Shown here: positions 1 through 9,884 of the stretch, one piece after another
Layout of the letters: each line of letters opens with the position of its first letter
Position numbering within the stretch: position 1 is the stretch's first letter
Assembly (NCBI RefSeq): GCF_003086295.3
Contig: NC_092048.1
Coordinates: 74,858,290 to 74,922,289, forward strand
Length of the DNA: 64,000 nucleotides
From: Arachis hypogaea
Lineage: Eukaryota; Streptophyta; Magnoliopsida; Fabales; Fabaceae
Direction: 5' to 3'
Notes under the pieces: generated by a model
The model's input: the letters and a program-made list of their open reading frames with translations, nothing else
Told to the model about the DNA's origin: nothing
The model's database searches: none
Position numbers and translations under genes: made by a program

Positions 1-1134
1 CATTAAAAATTTTTCAAAATTGTGTCTATGATGTTCATCTTGACATTCATAGTGTTCTTGATGTTCATCTTGACATTCATAGCATTCTTGCATGCATTCA
101 TTGTTTTGATCTAAAAAAATTTCACGCATTGCATAATTTTCATGTTTTTCATAAAAATTTCAAAAATCAAAAAAATATCTTTCCCTTTTTCTCTCATCAA
201 ATTCGAAAATTTGGATTGACTTTTTCAAAAATTTTTAAAATCAAGTTGTTTCTTATAAGTCAAATCAAATTTTCAATTTGAAAATCTTATCTTTTTCAAA
301 ATCTTTTTCAAAAATCAAATCTTTTTCAAATTTCTTAGTTATTTTCGAAAATTCTAAAAATATTTTTTTTAAAAAAAAATCTTTTTCTTGTTTTTGTATT
401 AAATTTTCGAAAATAACATAAACAATTAATGTTTTGATTCAAAAATTTCAAGTTTGTTACTTGCTTGTTAAGAAAGATTCAAACTTTGAGTTCTAGAATC
501 ATATCTTGTGATTTCTTGTGAATCAAGTTATTAATTGTGATTTTAAAAATCAAATCTTTTTCAAAAACTAATTTCTATTATATATTTTCAAAAATATCTT
601 CTTATCTTATCTTTTTCAAAAATATCTTTTCAAAATATCTTTTCTAACTTCCTAACTTCTTATCTTTTCAAAATTGGTTTTCAAAATTTTTTTCAACTAA
701 CTAACTAACTTTTTGTTTGTTTCTTAACTTTTTCAAAACCACTTAACTAATTCTCTCTTTCTAATTTTCGAAAATATATTCCCTCTTTTTCAAAATTTCT
801 TTTTAATTAACTAATTATTTTTAATTTTTATTTTTGATTTCAAAAAAAAATTTTCGAAAAAAAATACTAAACATTTTTCAAAAACTATTTTCAAAAATCA
901 CTAACTCTTTTTTAAAATAATTTTCGAAAAATTTCCCTCCCCCATCTTACTCTATTTATTCATTCATATCCTAACATTTCATCTCACATCTCTAGCCTCC
1001 TCACAGTTGTGTTTCTTCCATTATATTACATTTTTTGTCTCCCCCTCTTCTTCTACTCACACAGGGATCCCTATACTGTGGAATAAAGGATCTCTATTAT
1101 TATTATTATTTTTCTGTGCCTTCTTCTTTGTCAT
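1..1134 (+). repeat. AT-rich retrotransposon leader with short tandem and palindromic repeats
   Basis: Noncoding leader upstream of gag. Near 30-100 a unit of about 31 bp (core GTTCATCTTGACATTCAT) occurs twice in tandem; the same tandem pair is at 23640-23700 in element C. The rest is T/A-rich and dominated by TTTTTCAAAA and the perfect palindrome TTTTCGAAAA, seen near 345, 405, 767, 852 and 923. No reading frame of note. Confidence 0.75.
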
Positions 1135-3463
1135 ATGAGAAGGAGCAAGGATAAGAACATTCTTGTGGAAGCAGATCCAGAACCTGAAAGGACTCTGAAG
1201 AGAAAATTAAGAGAAGCTAAAATACAACAATCCAGAGATAACCTTTCAGAAATTTTCGAACAGGCAGAGAAGATGGCAGCCGAAAATAATAATAATATAA
1301 GGAAGATGCTTGGTGACTTTACTGCACCTAATTCCAATTTACATGGAAGAAGCATCTCCATTCCTGCCATTGTAGCAAACAACTTTGAGCTGAAACCTCA
1401 ATTAGTTTCTCTGATGCAGCAGAACTGCAAGTTTCATGGACTTCCATCCGAAGATCCTTTTCAGTTCTTAACTGAATTCTTGCAGATATGTGATACTATT
1501 AAGACTAATGGAGTAGATCCTGAAGTCTACAGACTCATGCTTTTCCCTTTTGCTGTAAGAGACAGAGCTAGATTATGGTTGGATTCTCAACCCAAAGACA
1601 GCCTGAACTCTTGGGATAAGCTGGTCACGGCTTTCTTAGCCAAGTACTTTCCTCCTCAAAAGCTGAGCAAGCTTAGAGCTAATGTTCAAACCTTCAGACA
1701 GAAAGAAGGTGAATCTCTCTATGAAGCTTGGGAAAGATAAAAAAAGTGGACCAAAAAGTGTCCTTCTGACATGCTTTCAGAATGGACCATCCTGGATATA
1801 TTTTATGATGGTTTGTCTGAGTTATCTAAGATGTCATTGGATACTTCTGCAGGTGGATCCATTCACCTAAAGAAAACGCCTGCAGAAGCTCAAGAACTCA
1901 TTGACATGGTCGCTAATAACCAGTTCATGTACACTTCTGAAAGGAATCCTGTGAGTAAAGGGGACGCCTATGAAGAAGGGAGTTCTTGAGGTTGATACTC
2001 TGAATGCCATATTGGCTCAGAATAAAATATTGACTCAGCAAGTCAATATGATCTCTCAAAGTCTGCATGGAATGCAAGCTGCATCCAACAGTACTCAAGA
2101 GGCATCTTCTGAAGAAGAAGCTTACGATCCTGAAAACCCTGCAATAGCAGAGGTAAATTATTTAGGTGAACCTTATGGAAACACCTATAACTCATCATGG
2201 AGAAATCATCCAAATTTTTCATGGAAGGATCAAAAGCCTCAACAAGGCTTTAATAATGGTGGAAGAAACAGGTTTAGCAATAGCAAACCTTTTCCATCAT
2301 CCACTCAGCAACAGACAGAGAACTCTGAACAAAATGCTTCTAATTTAGCAAATCTAGTCTCTGATCTATCTAAGGCCACTGTAAGTTTCATGAATGAAAC
2401 AAGGTCTTCCATTAGAAATCTGGAAGCACAAGTGGGCCAGCTGAGTAAAAGGATCACTGAAATCCCTCCTAGTACTCTCCCAAGCAATACAGAAGAGAAT
2501 CCAAAAGGAGAGTGCAAGGCCATTGACATAAGCATCATGGCCGAACCTGTGAGGAGAGGAGAGGACGTGAATCCCAAGGAGGAAGACCTCCTGGGACGTC
2601 CAGTGGTCAATAAGGAGCTTCCCTCTGAGGAACCAAAGGACTCTGGGGCCCATCTAGAGACCATAGAGATCCCATTGAACCTCCTTATGCCCTTCATGAG
2701 CTCTGATGAGTATTCCTCTTCTGAAGAGAATGAGGATGTTACTGAAGAGCAAACTGCCAAGTTTCTTGGTGCAATCATGAAGCTAAATGCCAAATTATTT
2801 GGCATTGATACTTGGGAAGTTGAACCTCCCTTGTTCATCAATGAACTAAGTGATCTGGATCAACTGACATTGCCTCAGAAGAGACAGGATCCTGGAAAGT
2901 TCATAATACCCTGTACCATAGGCACCATGATCTTTAAGGCTCTGTGTGACCTTGGTTCAGGAATAAACCTCATGCCCCTCTCTATAATAGAGAAACTGGG
3001 AATCTATGGGGTGCAAGCTGCTAAAATCTCATTAGAGATGGCAGACAGCTCAAGAAAACAGGCTTATGGACAAGTAGAGGACGTGTTAGTAAAGGTTGAA
3101 GGCCTTTACATCCCTGCTGATTTCATAGTCCTGGATACTGGAAAGGAAGAGGATGAATCCATCATCCTAGGAAGACCTTTCCTGGCCACAGCAAGAGCTG
3201 TGATTGATGTTGACAGAGGTGAAATATTCCTTCAATGGAATGAGAACTCCCTTGTGTTTAAAACTCAAGGATCTCCCTCTGCAACCATGGAGAGGAAGCA
3301 GAAAAAGCTTCTCTCCAAGCAGAGTCAACCAGAGCCCCCACAGTCAAACTCTAAGTTTGGTGTTGGGAGGCCACAACCAAACTTTAAGTTTGGTGTTGAA
3401 CTCCCATATCCAAACTCTAAGTTTGGTGTTGGAGAGTCTCAACAAAGCTCTGCACATCTGTGA
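1135..3463 (+). pseudogene. gag-protease pseudogene of the A-family element (one nonsense, one frameshift)
   Basis: Encoded a Gag capsid protein fused to an aspartic-protease-like domain. The start ATG follows CAT at 1132. The retrotransposon gag core lies at about residues 80-200 (FELKPQ near residue 84, RLWLDSQP near 144, YEAWER at 196-201). TAA at 1738 replaces the TAT seen in element C. A frameshift near 1961, in a GGGG run, moves the frame; the part from 1970 is then open to 3463. The protease region shows CDLGSGINLMP, a DLG version of the usual D-S/T-G site common in Athila/Tat elements, and ILGRPFLATA. No CCHC zinc knuckle is visible. The C-terminus carries three near-repeats of KFGV with Pro/Gln spacers, encoded by the AAGTTTGGTGT motif. 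Not functional as it stands. Confidence 0.85.
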
Positions 3464-3510
3464 GGCTCCATGAGAGCCCACTGTCAAGCTATTGACATTA
3501 AAGAAGCGCT

Positions 3511-3530
3511 TGTTGGGAGGCAACCCAATG
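3511..3530 (+). ncRNA. conserved hairpin 47 nt after the gag-pro stop
   Basis: Stem TTGGG (3513-3517), loop AGGCAA, stem CCCAA (3524-3528), extended in RNA by two G-U pairs (3512/3529 and 3511/3530). The same structure with changed but still pairing bases follows the main ORF stop in families B and D, which argues for an RNA structure and not a chance repeat. Function unknown. Confidence 0.6.
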
Positions 3531-3668
3531 TTTATTTATCTAACTATATTTTTCTTAGTTATGTGTCTTTATAGGTTCATGATCATGAGGAGTCACAAAA
3601 TAAATATAAAAATTGAAAACGGAATCAAAAACAGCAGAAGAAAAATCACACCCTGGAGGAGCATCTGT

Positions 3669-3840
3669 CTGGCGTTCAAACGCCAGAACAGAGCATAGTT
3701 CTGGCGCTGAACGCCCAGAATGGGAGCATCCTGGCGCTGAACGCCCAGAACAAGCATGGTTCTGGCGTTCAACGCCAGAAATGGCAGCAAAGGGGCGTTG
3801 AACGCCCAAAATGGGCACCAACCTGGCGCTGAATGCCCAG
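3669..3840 (+). repeat. array of CTGGCGTT/AACGCCAG palindromes (A family)
   Basis: Six imperfect palindromic units, each CTGGCG then 3-4 bases then CGCC(C)AG, spaced about 30 bp apart by variable links such as AACAGAGCAT. It sits between the gag-pro hairpin and ORF2. Each unit can form a hairpin. An ORF through this array gives low-complexity peptide and is not a gene. A related array is at 27273-27507, and single units occur inside the LTRs (6033-6150). Confidence 0.85.
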
Positions 3841-4127
3841 AGTTGTGTGCAAGGGCATTTTACATGCCTAAATTGGTGCAGGGATGTAAATGCCTTGACA
3901 CCTCAGGATCTGTGGACCCCACAGGATCCCCACCTACCTCATCATCTCTCTTTCCATTCATGATCATCCCTTCTTTTTTTCCATTTACCACTCACATCCA
4001 TACACCCACTACCTTCAAAAATTCAACATCTCTCTCCCACCCAATCCCACCCATATGGCCGAATACACACTCCCATCCATCTCCTCCATATCTTCTTCTT
4101 ATTCTTCTATTCTTTCTTCTTTTGCTC
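3841..4127 (+). other. noncoding, C/T-rich stretch before the internal PPT-like module
   Basis: Pyrimidine-rich sequence (many CTCCCACCC and TTCTTCTT runs) with no convincing reading frame. It is shared with the end of the left part of element C (27508-27766), which shows it belongs to the element. Confidence 0.6.
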
Positions 4128-4158
4128 GAGGGCGAGTAATATTCTAAGTTTGGTGTGG
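4128..4158 (+). promoter_or_regulatory. internal bipartite PPT-like module
   Basis: GAGGGCGAG (4128-4136), 9 bases, then AAGTTTGGTGTGG (4146-4158). The same two-part module, GGGGACAAGC then TTAAGTTTGGTGTTG, lies directly before the 3' LTR at 5629-5659. The copy next to the LTR is where the plus-strand primer must be, so this internal copy may be a second priming site or a relic of one. Confidence 0.5.
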
Positions 4159-4196
4159 TAAAAAGCATAGCTTTTTTGTTTTTTCCATAACCATTG

Positions 4197-4509
4197 ATGG
4201 CACCTAAGGCCAGAGAAACCTCTAGAAAGAGGAAAGGGAAGACAAAAGCTTCCATCAAGGGTCTATAGCTCAGTGGTAGAACATTTGACTGCAAATCAAG
4301 AGATCCCTGAGATACCTCAAGGGATACATTTTCTTCCACACAATTATTGGAAGCAACTAAGGGTGGAACATCAAGAGCACTCCATCATCCTTCATGAAAT
4401 CAGAGAAGATCTAAAAGCACTGAAGGAGGAGCAACAAAGGCAAGGAAGAGACATAGAAGAGCTCAAGGACATCATTGATTCCTCAAGAAGGAAATGCCAC
4501 CATCACTAA
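4197..4509 (+). pseudogene. ORF2 of the A-family element, central domain deleted and replaced by a tRNA fragment
   Basis: The N-terminus MAPKARETSRKRKGK (basic, nuclear-localisation-like) matches the ORF2 start in element C (62260). After about 20 codons the frame runs into tRNA-Cys-like sequence and stops at TAG 4266. Homology returns in another frame at about 4303 with the Glu/Gln/Lys-rich, coiled-coil-like C-terminus (EHSIILHEIREDLK) and ends at 4509. The central domain, about 200 residues in element C, is missing. Non-functional. Function of the intact ORF2 is unknown. Confidence 0.75.
4259..4303 (+). tRNA. 5' fragment of a nuclear tRNA-Cys(GCA), pseudo, inside ORF2
   Basis: Reads as acceptor GGGTCTA, a D-arm with AGCTCAGTGGTAGAA, and an anticodon arm TTTGA-CTGCAAA-TCAAG with anticodon GCA at 4291-4293 (four Watson-Crick pairs plus one G-T). 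After AGAGATCCC the T-arm and 3' acceptor strand are absent and retrotransposon ORF2 sequence resumes. It is therefore a captured 5' half, not a working tRNA gene. Identity as plant nuclear tRNA-Cys is from memory. Confidence 0.75.
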
Positions 4510-5628
4510 GGTGGATTCATTCCTTGTTCTTAATTCTTCTGCTTTTCGTTTTCTATGTTATGTGCTTATCTATGTTTGTGTCTTCATTACATGATCATTA
4601 GTAGTTAGTAACTTTGTCTTAAAGTTATAAATGTCCTATGAATCCATCACCTCTCTTAAATGAAAAATGTTTTAATTCAAAAGAACAAGAAGTACATGAG
4701 TTTCGAATTTATCCTTGAACTTAGTTTAATTATATTGATCTGGTGACAATGCTTCTTGTTTTCTGAATGTATGCTTGAACAGTGCATATGTCTTTTGAAG
4801 TTGTTGTTTAAGAATGTTAAATATGTTGGCTCTTGAAAGAATGATGACTAGGAGACATGTTATTTGATAATCTGAAAAATCATAAAAATGATTCTTGAAG
4901 CAAGAAAAAGCAGCAAAGAACAAAGCTTGCAGAAAAAAAAAATAGGCGAAAAAAAAATAGAAAGAAAAAGAAAAAGCAAGCAGAAAAAGCCAAAGCTCTT
5001 AAAACCAAGAGGCAAGAGCAAAAAGCCAATAACCCTTAAAACCAAAAGGCAAGGGCAATTAAAAAGGACCCCAAGGCTTTGAGCATCAGTGGATAGGAGG
5101 GCCTAAAGGAATAAAATCCTGGTCTAAGCGGCTAAACCAAGCTGTCCCTAACCATGTGCTTGTGGCGTGTAGGTGTCAAGTGAAAACTTGAGACCGAGCG
5201 GTTAAAGTCAAGGTCCAAAGCAAAAAAAAAAAAGAGTGTGCTTAAGAACCCTGGACACCTCTAATTGGGGACTTTAGCAAAGCTGAGTCACAATCTGAAA
5301 AGGTTCACCCAATTATGCGTCTGTGGCATTTATGTATCCGGTGGTAATACTGGAAAACAAAATGCTTAGGGCCACGGCCAAGACTCATAAAGAAGCTGTG
5401 TTCAAGAATCATCATACTGAACTAAGAGAGTCAATAACACTATTCGAAATCTGAAGTTCCTATAGATGCCAATCATTCTGAACCTCAATGGATAAAGTGA
5501 GATGCCAAAACTATTCAAGAGGCAAAAAGCTATAAGTCCCGCTCATATGATTGGAGCTATGTTTCATTGATAGTTTGGAATTTATAGTATATTCTATTCT
5601 TTTTATCCTACTTGATTTTCAGTTGCTT
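4510..5628 (+). other. 3' noncoding region with purine tract and twin CTGTGG motifs
   Basis: No gene. 4895-5075 is strongly purine-rich (A with G) and gives a spurious Lys-rich reading frame. Two copies of a motif with core TGNNTGTGGCRT lie at 5154-5180 and 5315-5341. A similar pair, also after a purine tract, is in the 3' region of family D (35432 and 35627; 60189 and 60385). The last part leads to the PPT-like module. Confidence 0.55.
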
Positions 5629-5659
5629 GGGGACAAGCAACAATTTAAGTTTGGTGTTG
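5629..5659 (+). promoter_or_regulatory. PPT-position module abutting the 3' LTR
   Basis: GGGGACAAGC (5629-5638) then TTAAGTTTGGTGTTG up to the first base of the LTR. The position identifies it as the plus-strand priming region, though it is not a classical all-purine tract. The same arrangement precedes the D-family 3' LTRs and, as AAGTGTGGGGAG, the B-family 3' LTR. Confidence 0.6.
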
Positions 5660-7335
5660 TGATGAGCGGATAATTTATACGCTTTTTGACATTGTTTTTA
5701 GTATGTTTTTAGGAGGATCTAGTTACTTTTAGGGATGTTTTCATTGATTTTTATGTTAAATTCACATTTCTGGACTTTACTATGAGTTTGTGTGTTTTTC
5801 TGTGATTTCAAGTATTTTCTGGCTGAAATTGAGGGACTTGAGCAAAAATCTGATTCAGAGGTTGAAGAAGGACTGCTGATGCTGTTGGACTCTGACCTCC
5901 CTGCACTCAAAGTGGATTTTCTGGAGCTACAGAACTCAAAATGGCGCGCTTCCAATTGCGTTGGAAAGTAGACATCCAGGGCATTCCAGAAATATATAAT
6001 AGTTCATACTTTGGCCAAGAATAGATGACGTAAACTGGCGTTCAACGCCAGCTTTCTACCCAAATCTGGCATCCAGCGCCAGAAAAGGAGCCAAAACCAG
6101 AGTTGAACGCCCAAACTGGCACAAAAGCTGGCGTTCAACTCCAAGGAGGACCTCTGCACGTGCAACACTTAAAGCCCAGCCCAAGCACACACCAAGTGGG
6201 CCCCGGAAGTGGATTTATGCATCAATTACTTACTTCTGTAAACCCTAGTGACTAGTTTATTATAAATAGGACCTCTTACTATTGTATTTGACATCTTTGG
6301 ATTACCTTATGATCCTTTGATCACGTTTTAGAGGGCTGGCCATCTCGGCCATGCCTGGACCTTCACTTATGTATTTTTAAGGGTAGAGTTTCTACACTCC
6401 ATAGATTAAGGTGTGGAGCTCTGCTGTTCCTCAAAGATTAATGCAAAGTACTACTGTTTTCTATTCAATTCTTCTTATTTCTCTTCTAAGATATCCATTC
6501 GCACCCAAGAACGTGATGAAGGTGATGATTATGTGTGATGCTCATCATCCTTCTCCTTTATGAACGCGTGCCTGACAAACACTTCTGTTCTATGTGAAAT
6601 AAGCTAGAATGAATATCTCTTAGATCTCCTAACCAGAATCTTCGTGGCGTAAGCTAGAATGATGGCGGCATTCAAGAGAATCCGGAAAGTCTAAACCTTG
6701 TCTGTGGTATTCCGAGTAGGATTCAATGATTGAATGACTGTGACGAGCTCCTAACTCGCGATTGCAGGGCATTAGTGACAGACGCAAAAGGATAGTAAAT
6801 CCTATTCCAGCATGATCGAGAACCGACAGATGAATAGCCGTGCCGTGACAGGGTGCGTGAGCATATTATTCACTGAGAGGATAAGATGAAGCCATTGACA
6901 AGGGTGATGCCTCCAGACGATTAGCCGTACCGTGACAGGGCATTGGATCATTTTCCCGTGAGATGACCGAAAGTAGCCATTGACAGTGGTGATGTATCAC
7001 ATAAAGCCAGCCATGGAAAGGAGTGAGACTGATTGGATGAAGATAGCAGGAAAGCAGAGGTTCAGAGGAACGAAAAGCATCTCCATTCGCTTATCTGAAA
7101 TTCCTACCAATGATTTACATAAGTATCTCTATCCCTATTTTATTATATAATATTTGAAAACACCGTTATCACTTTATATCTGCCTGACTGAGATTTACAA
7201 GGTGACCATTGCTTGCTTCATACCAACAATCTCCGTGGGATTCGACCCTTACTCACGTAATTACTTGGACGACCCAGTGCACTTGCTGGTTAGTGGTACG
7301 AGTTGTGAAAAGTGTGATTCACAATTTGTGCACCA
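5660..7335 (+). repeat. 3' LTR of the A-family element (1676 bp)
   Basis: Starts TGATGAGCGG and ends GTGCACCA, giving TG...CA termini. TATAAATA at 6261. A GGCTGGCC-ATCTC-GGCCATGCC hairpin follows at 6335-6355, then the usual A-family LTR body. Contains palindromic CTGGCGTTCAACGCCAG-type units at 6033-6150. Its homologue is the 5' LTR of element C, 21201-22832. Confidence 0.9.
6261..6268 (+). promoter_or_regulatory. TATA box of the A-family LTR
   Basis: TATAAATA, in the same relative place as TATAAATA at 21769 in element C, about 70 bp upstream of the conserved GGCTGGCC hairpin. It probably sets the transcription start of the retroelement RNA. Confidence 0.6.
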
Positions 7336-8182
7336 AGATCACAACTCAATTCATCAATCAAAGAAACATCAACATCAAAATTGCATTAAATGTAAACAAA
7401 TCCAACATGAGTCATCATCACAAAAGAGAGCAAAATGAGAAATTAACATAAAAACTAAGAGAGTCAAGATGTAGAGATGAGAAATTATCAACGAAGCAAG
7501 ATGAGATAAGTAATCAAACATGAAATTAAAATAATCTAACCTAATCCTAACCTAATTCTAGAGAGAAGAGGGAGCTTCTCTCTCTAAAAAACTAACTAAA
7601 GGCTCATGTTGGCTAAACTCATTGCTCCCACCTTTGCTTGGACTTCAATTCTGCATGAAATACACTCAAAAACAAGTTGGATTTGGGCCTGGGCAGCTCA
7701 GAAATCGCCCCCAGCGTTTTGCCTTCAAGTGGGCCACGTGAGAGTATCGGCGCGTACGCGCCATGTGCGCGTGCGCGTCGATTGGCAAATTCTCAACCCG
7801 CGCGGACGCGACGTGTACGCGTGCGCGTCTATAGGTGAAACCGCTTTTGCACGTGTGCGCCTGGTGCGCGTGCGCGTCCTTTGGTGCATTCCCAATCTTT
7901 GTTTCTTCATGCATTCTCCCTTTTTGTACGCTTTTCTCCTCATTTCTTCAATCCAATATTTGCCTTATGGACCTGAATTCACTCATCAAACATATCAAGG
8001 CATCGAATGGAATTAAAGTGAATTAAAATCACCAATTTAGGGCCTAAAAATCACGTTTTTATACTTAAGCGAAATTCAAGGGAGAATTACAAAACCATGC
8101 TATTTCATTGAATAAATGCGAGAAAATGTGACAAAATCCCCCAAAATAAGCACAAGATAAATCACGAAATCGGGGTTTATCA
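7336..8182 (-). repeat. 3' LTR of the B element, truncated by the A-family insertion
   Basis: Matches 16516-17362 of the intact LTR. Contains a CpG-rich cluster at 7745-7885 (GCGCGTGCGCGT-type). Differences from the other LTR in this cluster are almost all transitions at CpG. Open frames here are low-complexity by-products of the CpG repeats. Confidence 0.85.
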
Positions 8183-8217
8183 AATCTCCCCACACTTAAA
8201 CTAAGCATGTCCTCATG
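8183..8217 (-). promoter_or_regulatory. PPT of the B element with upstream GAGGACA box
   Basis: On the - strand: GAGGACATGC, then TTTAAGTGTGGGGAGATT directly before the LTR start TGATAAACC. GTGTGGGGAG is a good polypurine-type primer. The layout parallels the A and D families. Confidence 0.65.
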
Positions 8218-9850
8218 CTAAAATCAAGAAGAAGCAAAAGGGTATTTAACATTTATTCAATGCAACTACTAAATGCAATCTATCTACATGCAATCTATTT
8301 ACATGATGAAATGGCATAGTCAAAATAAATCAATTTTGAAGAATACGCATACAAGCACAAGGGCCAAGGTATTAGCAATCAAGCAAACCGTAATTGGATT
8401 GAATCATTGAAAGAGTTCACAAACTTGCAAGAAAAGATGATCATGGGTGGAAACATGTAATTGAGCGATCGAACCCTCGCCAGATGTGTATCCGCTCTAG
8501 GCACTCAAGTGTATGGGGTTGATTCACTCAATTCTCCCCTACTCATGCTTTCCAAGATTTGTTTTTCATCTGACAATCAACAATTACTTTATGCATGCAT
8601 ACAAATATCATAAGGTCTTTCTCATAGGTTGTAATGGGGCTAGGGTCAAGGTAGGATGCATATGGTCAAGTGAGCTTGAGATTTGAATCTTTGATTAGCT
8701 TAAACTTCCCACCTAACCTATGACAACCTATACAATTCTAAACAAACCTAACTACCCATTCTTCACTTTTCTCACACACTCATGTATTCTCTTTTGATCA
8801 CCACACATACGCATTGACTCTTATTGAACTTCACTTTGGGGCATTTTGTCCCCTTTTTATTGCTTTTCTTTTTTTTTAGCTAAAATATATATAAGAACAT
8901 CAATGCATATGGTTTACACATGATTAATACATGAGTATGCACCCAATTCCCTAGATTTTTCAACAAACACACTTTTATCTCTACCCAATATTCTCAACTT
9001 TCCCAAAATCAAATGATAAACACTCTCACTAGTCTAAGCTAGTCAAAGATCCAAATTAAGGGATATTTATTGTTTTTCACTTAGGCTTGTAATGTGCTAC
9101 AATTAAGAACAAATGGGTTAAGCATAGGCTCGAAATTGGCTAACAATGGAAGATAAAAGGTAGGCTTATTTGGGTAAGTGAGCTATTTGAACAATGGCCT
9201 CAATCATATAAATGCATGTATACACAAAATAATGGACATAAAGAATCAAACAAATTAAGGATTATAATCATAGGAGGAGAATAATGCACACAAGAATGGA
9301 AGTAAGTGGTTATGTATGATGTAACCACACAATTAAGCTCAAATCTCACATGCTTGTGTTCTTAGCTCAAAACATGATCCACAAGTATATAGTTCAAGCA
9401 AGTTCTAAAAAAAAATTTTTTTCAACCAATTGGGGTGGTGCCCTAAGAATGAATTTCTTGGAAATTTTCATCATATTGACTACGCTTATTCTAATGCAAT
9501 ATTGTGATTTAGAAAATTTTAAAAAAATTTTGCTAGTTTACCCCTTTTCAATCAAAACATATTTCTTATATAAAAAGGGTTGACTAGATTTTTAGCAATC
9601 CAAAAATTTTCTAATCACAATCAACAACTAAGATACAAAACACAACTAAGATGCAAAACATATATATATATATATACACTAAGAGTGTGCAACAACCAAA
9701 ACAAGAGTATCCACAATAGCAAATATGTACAGTAATCCCAAAATGATCTAAAACATAAAGTGTGGAATAAAACAAAATAAAGTAGTAGCGAATAGAAATA
9801 GAAGTCTGAAAGTTCACCACATAAATGCAAATACCGATCACGAACGCTGA
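8218..9850 (-). other. 3' noncoding region of the B element
   Basis: About 1.6 kb, AT-rich, no supported reading frame. A (TA)n run of about 8 repeats is at 9660-9676. A run of A then T at 9410-9421 is self-complementary. Nothing else recognised. Confidence 0.55.
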
Positions 9851-9884
9851 CCTCCCCACACTTTAGAATCAAGCGTCGTCCTCG
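9851..9884 (-). promoter_or_regulatory. internal PPT-like module of the B element
   Basis: On the - strand: GAGGACGACGC then TTGATTCTAAAGTGTGGGGAGG. It repeats the module at the 3' LTR (8217-8183), lies just after ORF3, and its GAGGACGACGC part overlaps the apparent C-terminus (EDDA stop) of one ORF3 frame. Confidence 0.5.

Larger units (their letters stand above)
1..7335 (+). mobile_element. A-family non-autonomous Ty3/gypsy-type LTR retrotransposon, 3' part (5' LTR off window)
   Basis: Order on the + strand: AT-rich leader, gag-pro pseudogene, hairpin, palindrome array, purine-rich-tract-like module, deleted ORF2, 3' noncoding region, 3' LTR starting TGATGAGCGG and ending GTGCACCA. The same order with related sequence is seen in element C (21201 onward), whose 5' LTR and PBS are present, so the window opens inside the leader of this copy. 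The right end abuts AGATC and then B-family LTR sequence that is continuous in the other B LTR (near 16516), so the element is inserted in a B-family LTR. AGATC is the expected 5-bp target duplication, but the other side is off window. There is no RT or integrase, so the element is non-autonomous. The LTR type resembles the peanut FIDEL/Feral group from memory; that name is tentative. Confidence 0.85.

Noticed and set aside
3613..4139. Reading frames with WRSNARTEH and GAERPE repeats
   Set aside because: Translation of the palindrome array in different frames; no constraint, and similar false predictions are common for this repeat type.
4259..4330. Complete tRNA gene
   Set aside because: No T-arm or 3' acceptor strand; the sequence changes to ORF2 coding after the variable region.
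4888..5082. Lys/Gln-rich small ORF
   Set aside because: Produced by an A/G-rich tract in the 3' noncoding region; not conserved as a frame in D.
7606..8016. ORFs in the B LTR with VRVSARTRHVRVRV-type repeats
   Set aside because: Caused by CpG repeats in the LTR; frames break between LTR copies.
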